Shown piece by piece: positions 36,663 through 46,352 of a DNA stretch of 48,066 nt. The notes under the pieces were generated by a model. The model was not told where the DNA came from. It searched no databases and was given only the letters and a program-made list of their open reading frames with translations. Position 1 is the first letter of the stretch. The number at the start of each line of letters is the position of its first letter. Source of the stretch: Planctomycetaceae bacterium (GTDB lineage: Bacteria; Planctomycetota; Planctomycetia; Planctomycetales; Planctomycetaceae); the NCBI GenBank assembly GCA_002722955.1, contig PBMZ01000198.1, positions 1 to 48,066 on the forward strand, given 5' to 3'. The position numbers were made by a program, and so were the translations under genes.

Positions 36663-37691
36663 CTAGTTGCCGATCGCCTCTTTCAGGGACGTGAGGGTCT
36701 CGGCGTGCGTCTCGGCACCAAGCTTGACGTATCCGACATCGCCAACCAAAACCTGCCCCTCTTCCAAGAAGTAAGTCAGGAACTCGGCTACTTCCGGTCG
36801 CGCCAGTTTGGCTTTGTTAACATACAAGTACAGCGGGCGAGCTAGCGGCTTGTATTGCCCACCTTCGATGGACTCGGAATTAGGAGCCACAGCGTCGGCA
36901 GCATCGTCGGTTGGGGAAACGGCGATGGCTTTCAACTTGTCAGCGTTTTCCAAGTAGTAAGCAAACCCGAAGTAACCCAACGCGTACTTCTCGCCAGAAA
37001 CACCACGCACCAAAACGTTGTCGTCTGTGCTTGGCGTGTAATCAGCGCGGCTTGCTCCCTCTTCCCCGCAAATGACATCAGTAAAATAGTCGAAGGTGCC
37101 CGAATCTGTGTCGGGACCGTAAAGCTTGATTTCTTCCTCGGGCCAACTGGGATCAAGTTCGTTCCAGTTCTTGACCTTACTGCCCGGTTCCCAAAGCTTC
37201 TTCAATTGGGCAACGGTCATCGTTTTGCACCAATCGTTATCGGGATTGATGACGACACTGATTCCGTCGATCGCGACTTTCAGTTCGAGAAACTCGATGC
37301 CGCTTTCTTTGCAGCGGGCAATTTCCTTTTCCTTAATCGGACGCGAGGCGTCGTTAATGTCGGTCTCGCCGGCGACGAACTTCTTGAAGCCACCGCCGGT
37401 TCCAGACGTTCCAACGACGACTTTGACGTCCGAGTGTGTCCTTTGAAATTCTTCAGCAACAGCTTGTGAAATCGGATACACGGTACTCGAACCGTCGATC
37501 AAAACTCGCTTGCTGCCTCCGTCTTCCGGCAAAGGTTCTCCGCCTGGATCGGTGCTGGCGTGAGCTCCATTACCGTTGCCATTAGCAGCGGGTTGCGTGT
37601 TTGTCTTGATTTCACATCCTGACAGTACAGTCAACACGGCCAAGCACAATGATATGTTCGCTGCATGCGCCGAGAGTCGTCGTTTTAACAT
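36663..37691 (-). CDS. pstS: Phosphate-binding lipoprotein PstS
   Basis: The periplasmic phosphate receptor of the importer. The ATG at 37691 starts a lipoprotein signal ([20 protein letters not shown]) ending in the lipobox LSGC with Cys26, so the protein is anchored. Binding motifs are [17 protein letters not shown] and [12 protein letters not shown], then DINDASRPI, which together bind phosphate in PstS proteins. The length, 342 residues, is normal. The frame is open upstream to 37865 without support. It is the first pst gene, transcribed after phoR. Confidence 0.94.
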   Translation of the reverse strand: MLKRRLSAHAANISLCLAVLTVLSGCEIKTNTQPAANGNGNGAHASTDPGGEPLPEDGGSKRVLIDGSSTVYPISQAVAEEFQRTHSDVKVVVGTSGTGGGFKKFVAGETDINDASRPIKEKEIARCKESGIEFLELKVAIDGISVVINPDNDWCKTMTVAQLKKLWEPGSKVKNWNELDPSWPEEEIKLYGPDTDSGTFDYFTDVICGEEGASRADYTPSTDDNVLVRGVSGEKYALGYFGFAYYLENADKLKAIAVSPTDDAADAVAPNSESIEGGQYKPLARPLYLYVNKAKLARPEVAEFLTYFLEEGQVLVGDVGYVKLGAETHAETLTSLKEAIGN

Positions 37692-37922
37692 TTCGCTTCT
37701 TACTCTTTGGAATTGGGTTGAGAAACCCTGGATCCCAAACGGGCTCCAGCACACGCTCAACTTCCTAGTACCGCGAAGATCGTGGATGATTTGGCAGCGA
37801 AAGTCGCCTAGACCTTCAGAAAAAGACCGGGGGCCGAAACTCTTGGCGAGTTCCGCTACGCCCACTGACTGCTTGCGATACAGGACCGTGCACTGAGAAG
37901 CTACGCAGCGAATGTGAAGAAT
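37692..37922 (-). other. Leader region of pstS
   Basis: Between the candidate Pho box and the pstS ATG there are about 230 bases. No gene or known riboswitch was recognised. The open frame from 37865 is not supported by composition or a ribosome-binding site. Confidence 0.4.
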
Positions 37923-37965
37923 CTAAGTCTCAATTGTTAAGAAAAGATTAACAATCAATAGTTAG
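37923..37965 (-). promoter_or_regulatory. Candidate Pho box upstream of pstS
   Basis: On the minus strand GTTAATC and TTAACA-type hexamers lie 11 bases apart (T-starts at 37951 and 37940), and a poorer CTTAG follows. Pho boxes of several bacteria are TTAACA-like or CTGTCA-like direct repeats spaced 11 bases. The site is about 235 bases upstream of the pstS start and close to the phoR stop. Only two good repeats exist, so it is a weak call. Confidence 0.35.
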
Positions 37966-39755
37966 CCCAGAGACTTCGGAGCCAATGGAATTCGGAGGGA
38001 AAACGTGCTGCCCTTACCGACTTCGCTGTCTACTGTAATCTGAGCTCCGAATTCACCTGCCAAGTGCTTCACGATCGAAAGGCCCAGCCCCGTGCCACCA
38101 AGATCGCGGCTTCTGGCTCGGTCGACCCGGTAAAATCGCTCGAAAATCCGGACTTGGTTTTCGCGGGAAATGCCGACACCGTTGTCACTTACAGAGATAA
38201 CGGCATGCGCGCGGTCCTTGTTCCAAGCAACAATGACCTGGCCGCCCGGCAGAGTATAATTCAACCCATTGCTGACCAAGTTTTCGATAATCGTCCGCAA
38301 TGCATCGCTCTCAACCTCAACGCTGACCTCGTCCTCGGGTGGGTTTATCTGAAGTGTGACTTTGCGAGACTGAGCCAGAGCGGCCAGCTCTTCCGTTAAG
38401 GCCTCGACCAATGGACGGACAGGTACGGCGGTTACCTCGAAAGCCGCTTGGCCGGATTCGATTCGCGCCAATTGCAACAAATCCAGAATCAGTTGTTGCA
38501 GCCGTTCCCCTTGCTCGTCGATTCGTGACAAGAATCGCTTGGCAAATTCCGCATCCTCGATGGCACCATCTAGAAGCGTTTCCGTCGCCGCCTGAATGAT
38601 TGTCAATGGAGTCTTTAATTCGTGTGAGACGTTCGACACAAAGTCTCGACGAATGTTCTCGAGCCGCCGCAATTCGGTGACGTCGTAAAACACAAGTACC
38701 ACACCAGGGCACGGATCACCCGCCAACGGGATCGCCTCGATTTCTACAAGGGTTTCGTTTCGAGGTAGCTCGCACTCAACCGATCGCCCCAATCCTTGAA
38801 GGGCTTGGCTGACGACTTCCCGCACGGTTTCACTCCGCACACATTCCCCAATCGGCCGCCCGACAGTTTCTCGCTCTCCCAAATCCAACATATTGCAAAC
38901 CGCCATGTTGGCGAACAGGATGCGCTCATCGTTGTCGATGGCGATAACACCTTCGATCATCGAGCTGAACATCGTCTGCAACAATTGGCTGCTTTCGTGA
39001 AGCTCCTGGGTGGTTTGTTTTAGCTGAGTCATCCGCGTTGACAACTCACTGCTCATCATATTGAACGCGTCAGCCAACGTTCCCAACTCGTCGTGACTTT
39101 CGACATCGACGGATTGCTCTAAGTCTCCCGCCGCGATCGCATTGGCAGCCGACCGCAATGTTGCCAAAGGATGAATCATGCGGCGCAGTATCAGAAACAG
39201 CGGTGCCAACGCGACCAAACTGACCATGACAGAAGTCACAACGACAAGCCGCTGAATCGTGGCAACTTCTTTCTCGACCAAATCCAGCGGCACGGCCACC
39301 CGAACATAGCCTATAATGTCGCTGGCCTCACCAAAGCGAACGGCCAAGTACAACATCGGAATCCCTAATGTCGGGCTGTCTCGCCGAGCCGATCCGATCC
39401 CTTCCGACTTAGCTTGAAGAACTTCAAATCGGTCTCCGTGATTGTTCATCTCCGAGGGATCACTTTCCGAGTCGGTAAGAACCACGCCATCGACACCAAT
39501 CAGTGTGATGCGTGTTCCGTTTTCCTCGGCGATCGCTTTCAGAGATTCGCTTAAACTGTCCGCAGGCGGCTTCGAGAATGGATCATCAAGCTGATTGAGC
39601 AGCGTCATCGCCGAGTCATGGAGACGTCGATAAACCTGATCGTAAACCACCTCACGCTGTCGCCCACCCAAGATGCCAATAATCGACACCGACGCGACTG
39701 CCGACAGCAACGCGTAGACACCAAATAGCTTCCAAAATAAGCGTGAAGACAGCAC
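37962..39755 (-). CDS. phoR: Phosphate regulon sensor kinase PhoR
   Basis: Membrane histidine kinase, 597 residues. The first membrane segment is KLFGVYALLSAVASVSIIG; a periplasmic sensor region follows to a second segment near residue 175 (VVTSVMVSLVALAPLFLIL). A HAMP linker, a PAS domain (SSMIEGVIAIDNDERILFAN), then HisKA with the phosphorylated His in NVSHELKTPLTII. The ATPase part shows NLVSNGLNYT, SVSDNGVGI and GGTGLGLSIV. It phosphorylates PhoB when phosphate is low. PhoR is first in the block. Confidence 0.9.
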   Translation of the reverse strand: MLSSRLFWKLFGVYALLSAVASVSIIGILGGRQREVVYDQVYRRLHDSAMTLLNQLDDPFSKPPADSLSESLKAIAEENGTRITLIGVDGVVLTDSESDPSEMNNHGDRFEVLQAKSEGIGSARRDSPTLGIPMLYLAVRFGEASDIIGYVRVAVPLDLVEKEVATIQRLVVVTSVMVSLVALAPLFLILRRMIHPLATLRSAANAIAAGDLEQSVDVESHDELGTLADAFNMMSSELSTRMTQLKQTTQELHESSQLLQTMFSSMIEGVIAIDNDERILFANMAVCNMLDLGERETVGRPIGECVRSETVREVVSQALQGLGRSVECELPRNETLVEIEAIPLAGDPCPGVVLVFYDVTELRRLENIRRDFVSNVSHELKTPLTIIQAATETLLDGAIEDAEFAKRFLSRIDEQGERLQQLILDLLQLARIESGQAAFEVTAVPVRPLVEALTEELAALAQSRKVTLQINPPEDEVSVEVESDALRTIIENLVSNGLNYTLPGGQVIVAWNKDRAHAVISVSDNGVGISRENQVRIFERFYRVDRARSRDLGGTGLGLSIVKHLAGEFGAQITVDSEVGKGSTFSLRIPLAPKSLG

Positions 39756-40051
39756 AGGCTCAGTACCACTAGAACAACATCAATCGGTGGCTGGAAGATG
39801 ATGGCCCATGATTCAATTGTCAACACTGCTCCAATGGATTCATCAAATGCGAATATCGCTCAGATGCTTCCATCATTGAAAGATGGCTCAGCGTTTCACC
39901 GCAGAGGGTTCTTGGGATGAGTCGGGCGTGTTGATCCCTCGCCATCAGGCAACATAGAATCTGCCAGTCGACAATTCTTGATGGCATTCGTTTGTTTTCG
40001 GATCGCCGAATTAGACAGTGCACAGCTAACTTCTAACCGAATCCTACTGTC
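39756..40051. other. Divergent intergenic region phoR / PhyH gene
   Basis: No gene, repeat or regulatory motif was recognised between the divergent phoR and the PhyH-like gene. Promoters for both must lie here; a search by eye for TTGACA/TATAAT-like pairs gave nothing reliable. Confidence 0.35.
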
Positions 40052-40705
40052 ATGAGTATTGAACGTGACGGCATCTTAGTTGTTGAGAACTGCTGCTCTC
40101 CGGATGAGTGCAAAGAGATTTCAACACGGCTTGACACAATCGCCAAGCCAGGAAGTCGGTTACTATTAAATAACGACTGGTGCCAGGATCTGGCGAAGAC
40201 GCTCAGAATGCGCATTGCCAAAACATGTCCCTTTCTTGCTGAACTCGTTGCTGTCCAGTGCACTTACTTCAACAAGACTGCGGAGACAAATTGGTCGATC
40301 AACTTTCATCAAGATCGCAGTGTCCCAGTCGCTGTCGGCTCTGCACGAGACGACAGCGTTTCCGTCAAAGAAGGGATCACCTTCCTGCAGGCTCCCGATC
40401 GCCTGTTGGCAGAGATGCTTGCGTTGCGATTACATCTTGATGATGCAAATAAGGACAATGGACCACTGAGGGTCTTGCCAGGATCACATCGGCATGGAGT
40501 CTTAGACGAAGCTGACATACCGAAGCTTCGGGATAGGATTCCAGAGCAACCCGTAACAGCAATGGCTGGCAGCGTTCTGCTTATGCGGCCCTTGATTCTA
40601 CATGCTTCATCGAAAGCCACAGCTGCTAGCCCGCGCCGCGTCTTGCACTTCGTTTTTGGACCATCCCCGCGTGCATTTGGAATTGAATGGCATATGGCAA
40701 TTTGA
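40052..40705 (+). CDS. Phytanoyl-CoA dioxygenase (PhyH) family protein
   Basis: Fe(II)/2-oxoglutarate-dependent dioxygenase, 217 residues. The facial triad begins in NFHQDRSVPV (His and Asp near residues 90-92), and the second His lies in LMRPLILHASSKAT near residue 180, where HASSK resembles the H-x(n)-R/K 2-oxoglutarate site. NKDNGPLRVLPGSHRHG is a typical PhyH signature. Substrates in bacteria range widely, so none is proposed. Confidence 0.85.
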   Translation: MSIERDGILVVENCCSPDECKEISTRLDTIAKPGSRLLLNNDWCQDLAKTLRMRIAKTCPFLAELVAVQCTYFNKTAETNWSINFHQDRSVPVAVGSARDDSVSVKEGITFLQAPDRLLAEMLALRLHLDDANKDNGPLRVLPGSHRHGVLDEADIPKLRDRIPEQPVTAMAGSVLLMRPLILHASSKATAASPRRVLHFVFGPSPRAFGIEWHMAI

Positions 40706-40726
40706 TGGGTAAAACGCGGATCAGCC

Positions 40727-41149
40727 ATGACCAAATCAAACTTCCGACGCTGCATCTCAGGCGAACATGAGGCCGTCTATCAGGAATTCCCCAAAGTACG
40801 CGACAGTGCAATCTTTGAAGATGCTTGCGCCGTCTCAGCTGAGACTATTGATCGAGTAATCCAAAACCTCTCGATTTTGCATGACAACTTGTTGTCTTTG
40901 CGATACCAATTCCAAGAGGCTGAAAAGGCATTTGTACTTCGAGACTCTTCTCATTTATCTCCAATTCCTGAAATCGAAAAACGGTTTGGGACGTTACCGC
41001 TATTGGCCAGGACTTGGTTTGAAAAAATTGAATCTGTGAGTTTCTATCAACACCGCGAACACTGGCACTTTGATGCGTCTAAGCCTCCAGATGGCTTCCA
41101 GAGCATCTTCGGATTGGGCGGATCAGCAACGTCACTCTATGTCGAGTAA
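40727..41149 (+). pseudogene. Unknown protein, N-terminal part, ended by in-frame TAA
   Basis: I do not recognise this family. The 140-residue product contains a helical region (QNLSILHDNLLSLRYQFQEA) and PIPEIEKRFGTLPLLARTWF, which resembles the start of a SUKH-type or similar fold only weakly. It is followed after the TAA at 41147 by AEDALQSALDSKSEHEEW in the same frame, which continues to 41542. The simplest reading is one gene of about 272 codons broken by a stop. Confidence 0.5.
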
Positions 41150-41161
41150 GCAGAGGACGCA

Positions 41162-41542
41162 TTGCAGAGTGCGTTAGATTCAAAATCTGAACATGAAGAA
41201 TGGACTGCTGAAATGGTTCAGTTGAAGTCCACGAATAATCCAGATCTGCATCTTGACTCGTTTGAGCCCGAAGAGTGGGTACCGTTTCTGCCCTGCGGAA
41301 GCGAAGCGGCTAACCACGAGCAAAAAGGACTCTTGTTACCGAATGACGCTATGGATGGTATCTACTACAATGCCGGCCAAGAAACGTATTTCAACGAGGA
41401 ATTGCGGAGTGCTTTTCGCGGCGGTGGATTTCCACACTGGTCAAATCTGCTCACAGATCCGGACTACTTCATCGTGTTTGAATATCGGCCGGATTATGAA
41501 AACCTACTGCCAAAGTTGACTTCAGGACTCATTGAATTTTAG
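41162..41542 (+). pseudogene. Unknown protein, C-terminal part after in-frame TAA
   Basis: Same frame as 40727-41149. It begins with a TTG codon with no ribosome-binding site, so it is probably not a separate gene. Visible text includes DGIYYNAGQETYFNEELRSA and DPDYFIVFEYRPDYENLLPK, compact and acidic, as in a globular domain. Function not identified. Confidence 0.5.
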
Positions 41543-41573
41543 TGCTCACTTCCGTAAGTGATAAGAGACAATC

Positions 41574-41654
41574 GAATGTCCAATGTCGAACAAGGAATGT
41601 CCAATTATGAAGTAACTTCGGCCTTGGACATTCCTTGTTCGACATTGGACATTC
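41574..41654. repeat. Perfect 31-bp palindrome
   Basis: The arm GAATGTCCAATGTCGAACAA (start, 41574) extends to 41604 and is matched exactly by 41624-41654, with a 19-base loop. It sits between the convergent unknown gene and the TIM-barrel gene. Within each arm GAATGTCCAA occurs twice, so smaller hairpins are also possible. No other copy was found in the window. Confidence 0.75.
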
Positions 41655-41731
41655 AACTCTTACTCAAACGTGCGAGCGTCCCTCGCTCACGCATCGGGTT
41701 ACCATGGCAAGATCGTCCATTCAAGATGTGA

Positions 41732-42802
41732 TCAAATCTTGAGCTGCTCGCGGGCGTACTTCAAACTGGCGAAGACGTTGGACTCCTCAAGCTTGACCTG
41801 TTTCTCCAACGGCAGCGAGCTGACCTGTTGCAAGTGCTTGACCGAATGCTGTCTGACGAATCGCATTGTGCGAGCCAAGTCCCGAGCGGGCACGTTCGGC
41901 AACGTGTCCCAAAACTCATCCGTCAGGCATGGGACTTTCAGAGCATCACGGGTAATCAGCTCTAACACAAAGCGGACTCCAGGTTTCACTTTCTTCAGTG
42001 TGTCGACCATTTGCTTCAGGTCGAAGCTTCCCTGACCGAGCGGAATGTCGCCCAGTAGGAATCCGTCGTCGTATGCCTGCAATGCCTGGTCTTTCAGGTG
42101 AACGGTGAAGGCAAACGGAGCCAGTGCTTCGACAGCTTCCTGCGCACCGTCGAGAAGTGCGAAGCTGTTGCCTGTATCAACGCAGGCTCCAATGAACTCG
42201 GAACTCAAGTGTTTGAACAAAGCCACTCGCTCGTCGATGCGTTGGTCCTTGTGATTCTCGACAGCAAACGGCACTCGATGTTTTTCGACGATTGGTGCCG
42301 CCCTCTCCAGCATTTGCCGTCCACGTTTTTCGAACTCGCGGAATTCCGCCAGTGTCTTGAAGCGTTCGTAACGCCGACCAGGAATGATCGTTGTCCGAGC
42401 CGCTTGGACAACGACCGCGCGAGCTGTCTTGATCTCAGCCTCAAAGCGTGAAAGATCGCCGGCGTCTTTTGGCGGCGAGACGATCGCGTCGATGAATAAG
42501 TTTCGACTTTCCGCGTACTCACGTAATTGACGAACGCCAGCGTTGTTTATCACGCCAAGCTTGGCCTGCATGCCGCCCGCTCCGAGCGACTCGCAGTGCT
42601 TCAAAAACGTCAACGGCTCGAACAGATCAAAGTCGGGCTTTTCACGCTGAATCCATCTTCGACGGTATCCGCAACAGTAAAGGACAAGCCCCATTCCGGT
42701 GCGTTTTGGAGATTCCGCTGAAAGCAAACCAGGGAAACTGCCAGTCGCCCACACTCCGGTCAACAAACGGAGTGTGTCGCGTCGAGTGATCGTCATAGAC
42801 AT
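41732..42802 (-). CDS. Sugar phosphate isomerase/epimerase-like TIM barrel, Tat-exported
   Basis: Xylose-isomerase-like TIM-barrel protein, 356 residues. The twin-arginine signal is TITRRDTLRLLTGVWATGSF. Barrel strands carry likely metal ligands: PFAVENHKDQR (Glu/His), GACVDTGNSF (Asp), FTVHLKDQALQ (His/Asp) and RFVLELITRD (Glu). Such exported planctomycete members probably act on released sugars or sugar acids; substrate unknown. A second start (MTITRRD) is two codons downstream. Confidence 0.82.
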   Translation of the reverse strand: MSMTITRRDTLRLLTGVWATGSFPGLLSAESPKRTGMGLVLYCCGYRRRWIQREKPDFDLFEPLTFLKHCESLGAGGMQAKLGVINNAGVRQLREYAESRNLFIDAIVSPPKDAGDLSRFEAEIKTARAVVVQAARTTIIPGRRYERFKTLAEFREFEKRGRQMLERAAPIVEKHRVPFAVENHKDQRIDERVALFKHLSSEFIGACVDTGNSFALLDGAQEAVEALAPFAFTVHLKDQALQAYDDGFLLGDIPLGQGSFDLKQMVDTLKKVKPGVRFVLELITRDALKVPCLTDEFWDTLPNVPARDLARTMRFVRQHSVKHLQQVSSLPLEKQVKLEESNVFASLKYAREQLKI

Positions 42803-42828
42803 TCCAAGACTTCGCGCGAGCTAGGATT

Positions 42829-42892
42829 GTTTAACCCGTAGCCGCAGGCGAGGCTTATCGTACATCCTCCTCGCCTGCGGCTACGGGTTAAG
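42829..42892. repeat. REP-like palindrome, copy B
   Basis: TTTAACCCGTAGCCGCAGG and CCTGCGGCTACGGGTTAA frame a stem of about 26 bp, closely matching copies at 9637-9700 and 46513-46575. It lies between the stop of the cytochrome gene and the start of the TIM-barrel gene, both on the minus strand. Confidence 0.85.
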
Positions 42893-42929
42893 CGAAGAAG
42901 TCTACTAGACGTTTCGTAAAAGACCGTCG

Positions 42930-45900
42930 CTACTTGTCCTCGCTCGATTCCTTCAGCAGCTTTGCGACTTCGGGACGCGTCTTCTTGATGCGGTCCAGAT
43001 CGATCTTAATGTTGCTGACACGGGCCAGGAACTGGTAGATGTCCGCCAATTCTTTGTCGACAGGCGAGGAAACGACGCTAACAGGAGTCTCGTTGCGAGT
43101 ATTCTTGACGGTCGGCGACGCACCCTTTTCCAACAAGTACTTGACGATATCTGTGCGACACATAAATGCAGCCACGTGTAATGGCGTGTTGCCGTCGCGA
43201 TTTGTGGCGGTGATCTTTCCACCGCGAGAGATCAAGTATTTGAAAATCTCAAGATTCCCGTGAAAGGCCGCCGTGCTCATCAACGTCGATCCGTTTCCAG
43301 GATGTCGAGCGTTAACACGTTCAGCTCGTCGACCGAGCAGCCTCTTCAGTTGGTCCAGGTCTCCCGCAGCAATCGCGCGAGCGGATTTCTCTCGAACATC
43401 CAAGTGCTGTTGATCGACTGTCTGCTTATAGTCAGCAGCAGCTTGCTGATTCTCGACAACGTGAAAGATGAAGTCGTTGCTGAAAAGCCCATAAGGATTT
43501 TGAACCTGAAGCAAATGCATTCCTTGAGAAGGTAGCGAGGCCAATTCGATCGTCAGTTTGTCGCCCGGCTCGACAGTGAGTTGCCCATCGACTTTGCGTC
43601 CATCAATAAAGATGTTTGCCGACTCTTCGACGTGACGACCACTGATTGTCATTTTGTGATTTCCCGTAAACAGGATCGGGAAATCTTGGCGTCCTCGTTG
43701 TTGTTGAATGGGCCCCAATGTCCAAAGTCCAGGCTGTGGACTCTCGACGTCGTCATTGAAGCCGTGTTTTCCTGAAAACGTGCCAACAAATTTGCCGGTT
43801 GCAGCCAGCTGGACCAGTTCCTTTCGAGTCAGCTTGCTTCCGTTGTCTTTGCGGATGTAACTCTTGCCATCAAATTGCAACACAACCGAAGTACTCTTTC
43901 CCCCGTCAATAAAAGCACCGTCGCCTTCAAGAATGACAGCGCCCTCAGCAGCGGAAATCTCCAGCGCCCCCAGGATATCATCGGTCAGATCATCCACGGC
44001 CGATGTCTTGTTAAGCGTCAACTGCCGCGCGAAGGAACCCGAATATCCTGTGCTACCTTCGAGCACCATGTTCCACACGGGATCGAATCGTCGTCGGCCG
44101 GCCCAAGAGAACTGCCAGATCGAACGTTCCGGTTGGCCTTGCTCGGCAACGCGAGCGTAAAAGTCGAAGTCGATGATATTCAGTCGGCCTTGGGGCAAGA
44201 TCAAGAAGCGATCATAGGCACCTCGCCAAGTCGGCGCGTCCATGCCTGTGCCAGGAGTATTCGTACTGACCAAGAACGGCATGCGATGACAATTGCCGCA
44301 TACATTCGGCCGCACTTTGCCATCCAAGTCGCCGTCGATGTGGAACAGTTTGAATCCACTTCGGGCTCGATCTGAAACCACGTTGTCATAAGCGCGACGT
44401 TGAGCGGGCGGGTAAGGCACACTCAACAGAAACGTCGCCATGTCGTCGCGTTCCGCCGCCGACAAAAAACCAGCCTTGCCCTCATCATTCTTCGTCGAAT
44501 CACCAACCAACGCCATCGTGTTCGCCAAGCCGCCATCGATCAGGTGTCGTGTCGAGGTCGTCGGCACATCGACTTTCGAGTTTGGCGGATCGGAACCGTG
44601 AATGTTCGCACTGTTGTTGCCGCCGTAAGGATCGCCTGGAATCCCATCCCAATGGTACGGTTCCGTGTCTCGGAGCCCGCGAATCGGCATCGTCGAGCGC
44701 GGCATGATTTGATTGCCACCGGTCACGATCGGAGTCGCCAACACCCACAGCAATTGGTCAGTGTGGCCGTCCGGATGGCAACTGGCACATGAAAAGGTGC
44801 CCGTCGTCGAGGCGGAAGCCGTGTTAAACGCGATCCGTCCTCGCTTTACTTCCGCGTGAGTCGGATCTGCGAGCGCGATCGTCTCGACGGACTGCGGAGC
44901 CCATCGATCGGAGAGGTCGACTAACGAGACAGAATTCTCGACCGCATTAAAGACCCATGCATTGTGGGAATCCAATGCGATCCCCCGCGGAACGGCTCCC
45001 ACATCGGTGCGACCGAGCACTTTGCCGCTGTTGGCATCGATGGTGAAAAGTTTATCCGAACCGGCTGCTGACACGACCAGCGTTTTGTCATCATCACTCA
45101 CTTGGATGCCAAACGGCGTCGCCAATGCGTCCTGGCGGTTGGGTTGTTTGGGCGGTAGTGGCTCAAGATTGAAGAACTCCGGTTTGTTGGCTTCGTCGCC
45201 TTTGAAATCAACACTTGTGATTTGATTTAGGAACGCGCGATTCTCGAGTTCCTTCAGGCCATGCTTCTTCGTGCCCGAGCGACCGTTGGCATCGTTGCGA
45301 GCATCGGTTTGAGCAACATACACGCGGCCTTTCGAGTTAACTGCTAATCCGTAAAGCAATGTTCCCAACGTGTCGACAACCTCTACCAACTTGTCGGTCT
45401 TGGTATCGAAGACGTAAAGATCGCGATCGGGAACTTTGGGATGCTTGACGATGTCGGTGACGTGCCCAAGTGACAACACGTTGTTGACTCGGATCGAGTG
45501 CTCGAACGCGTTGAAAGTGACTAGTTCACCGTCGATTTTTCCTGTGCCACCAGAAAGTTGCGTCTTGTTGTTCGACTCGAACGGAATCACATAAAGTCGG
45601 TCATTGCGAACAACGATCGCTCGCGGGTCTTGAGCTGTGATTCTTAGTCGCTTGGTGACTTTACGACTGGCAACATCGACAACCGCGATTTGATTCTCTG
45701 ATGATAGGGCAACGTATGCTTTGTCATTGCTGGCAAAAGCAATTCCAACCGGCTCATCAAAGCGAGTGGCTTTTGTCTCGGCATTGAATTCTTGAAGCGT
45801 CGCGATTACGTGAAGGAAAGTCGCACTGGAAGAGTCCGCATCGATCACGCTGACAGAATCCGAAACGTGATTCGAGACCCAAACTTCCTTTCCGTCAGGC

Positions 45901-46211
45901 CGCACCGCGATGCTGACGGGGTCGATGCCAACATTAACCCGTGCCGTAACTTTTCGGCTTTTCGCATCGATCACATCCACTGTGTCCGATGGCGTGTTCA
46001 CAACGAAAACCCGACCATTCGAAACAGCGATCGGTGCCGCATGAGGACTCATGAAAGTCGGATGACCAACTTCGACAGGATCGCGCGAGTCTGAAGGTTT
46101 CGCCGCGGAAACTTGACCAGTGACTGATGACGAATTCGTGGCAGGTAAGAAGAGGGTCCCCATCACAATCACAGATGCGACGGCAACAACGATGGCAGTA
46201 GCCTTGGCCAT
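42930..46211 (-). CDS. Beta-propeller / di-haem cytochrome c / ankyrin protein
   Basis: A 1093-residue exported protein from the ATG at 46211, with AGGA nine bases upstream and a signal sequence (MAKATAIVVAVASVIVMGTL). Residues of about 50-450 are YncE-type propeller repeats (GRVFVVNTPSDTVDVIDAKS, VSIAVRPDGKEVWVSNHVSD). Two haem motifs follow, CASCH near residue 470 and CGNCH near 635, in a di-haem peroxidase-like arrangement (PTWRGAYDRFLILPQG). An IPT-like domain (ISGRHVEESANIFIDG) precedes ankyrin repeats near residues 970-1045 (GNTPLHVAAFMCRTDIVKYL). I infer an electron-transfer protein that binds partners through the propeller and ankyrin parts. The open frame extends to 46352 but the upstream part has no signal sequence. 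Confidence 0.75.
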   Translation of the reverse strand: MAKATAIVVAVASVIVMGTLFLPATNSSSVTGQVSAAKPSDSRDPVEVGHPTFMSPHAAPIAVSNGRVFVVNTPSDTVDVIDAKSRKVTARVNVGIDPVSIAVRPDGKEVWVSNHVSDSVSVIDADSSSATFLHVIATLQEFNAETKATRFDEPVGIAFASNDKAYVALSSENQIAVVDVASRKVTKRLRITAQDPRAIVVRNDRLYVIPFESNNKTQLSGGTGKIDGELVTFNAFEHSIRVNNVLSLGHVTDIVKHPKVPDRDLYVFDTKTDKLVEVVDTLGTLLYGLAVNSKGRVYVAQTDARNDANGRSGTKKHGLKELENRAFLNQITSVDFKGDEANKPEFFNLEPLPPKQPNRQDALATPFGIQVSDDDKTLVVSAAGSDKLFTIDANSGKVLGRTDVGAVPRGIALDSHNAWVFNAVENSVSLVDLSDRWAPQSVETIALADPTHAEVKRGRIAFNTASASTTGTFSCASCHPDGHTDQLLWVLATPIVTGGNQIMPRSTMPIRGLRDTEPYHWDGIPGDPYGGNNSANIHGSDPPNSKVDVPTTSTRHLIDGGLANTMALVGDSTKNDEGKAGFLSAAERDDMATFLLSVPYPPAQRRAYDNVVSDRARSGFKLFHIDGDLDGKVRPNVCGNCHRMPFLVSTNTPGTGMDAPTWRGAYDRFLILPQGRLNIIDFDFYARVAEQGQPERSIWQFSWAGRRRFDPVWNMVLEGSTGYSGSFARQLTLNKTSAVDDLTDDILGALEISAAEGAVILEGDGAFIDGGKSTSVVLQFDGKSYIRKDNGSKLTRKELVQLAATGKFVGTFSGKHGFNDDVESPQPGLWTLGPIQQQRGRQDFPILFTGNHKMTISGRHVEESANIFIDGRKVDGQLTVEPGDKLTIELASLPSQGMHLLQVQNPYGLFSNDFIFHVVENQQAAADYKQTVDQQHLDVREKSARAIAAGDLDQLKRLLGRRAERVNARHPGNGSTLMSTAAFHGNLEIFKYLISRGGKITATNRDGNTPLHVAAFMCRTDIVKYLLEKGASPTVKNTRNETPVSVVSSPVDKELADIYQFLARVSNIKIDLDRIKKTRPEVAKLLKESSEDK

Positions 46212-46352
46212 GGAATGTTCCTGAAGGAAAGAGCAATAGAAAGTTACATCAGTAAGACTCGGCCTGCCATCGACTCCGAAGAGGTCGAACCGGGGGTATT
46301 GTAACTGTATGCTGAGAAGATTTCCATTGGTGAGGATAAGGCTAGCGATCAA

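Noticed and set aside
37692..37865. 58-codon extension of pstS
   Set aside because: It would bury the lipoprotein signal and lipobox in the middle of the protein.
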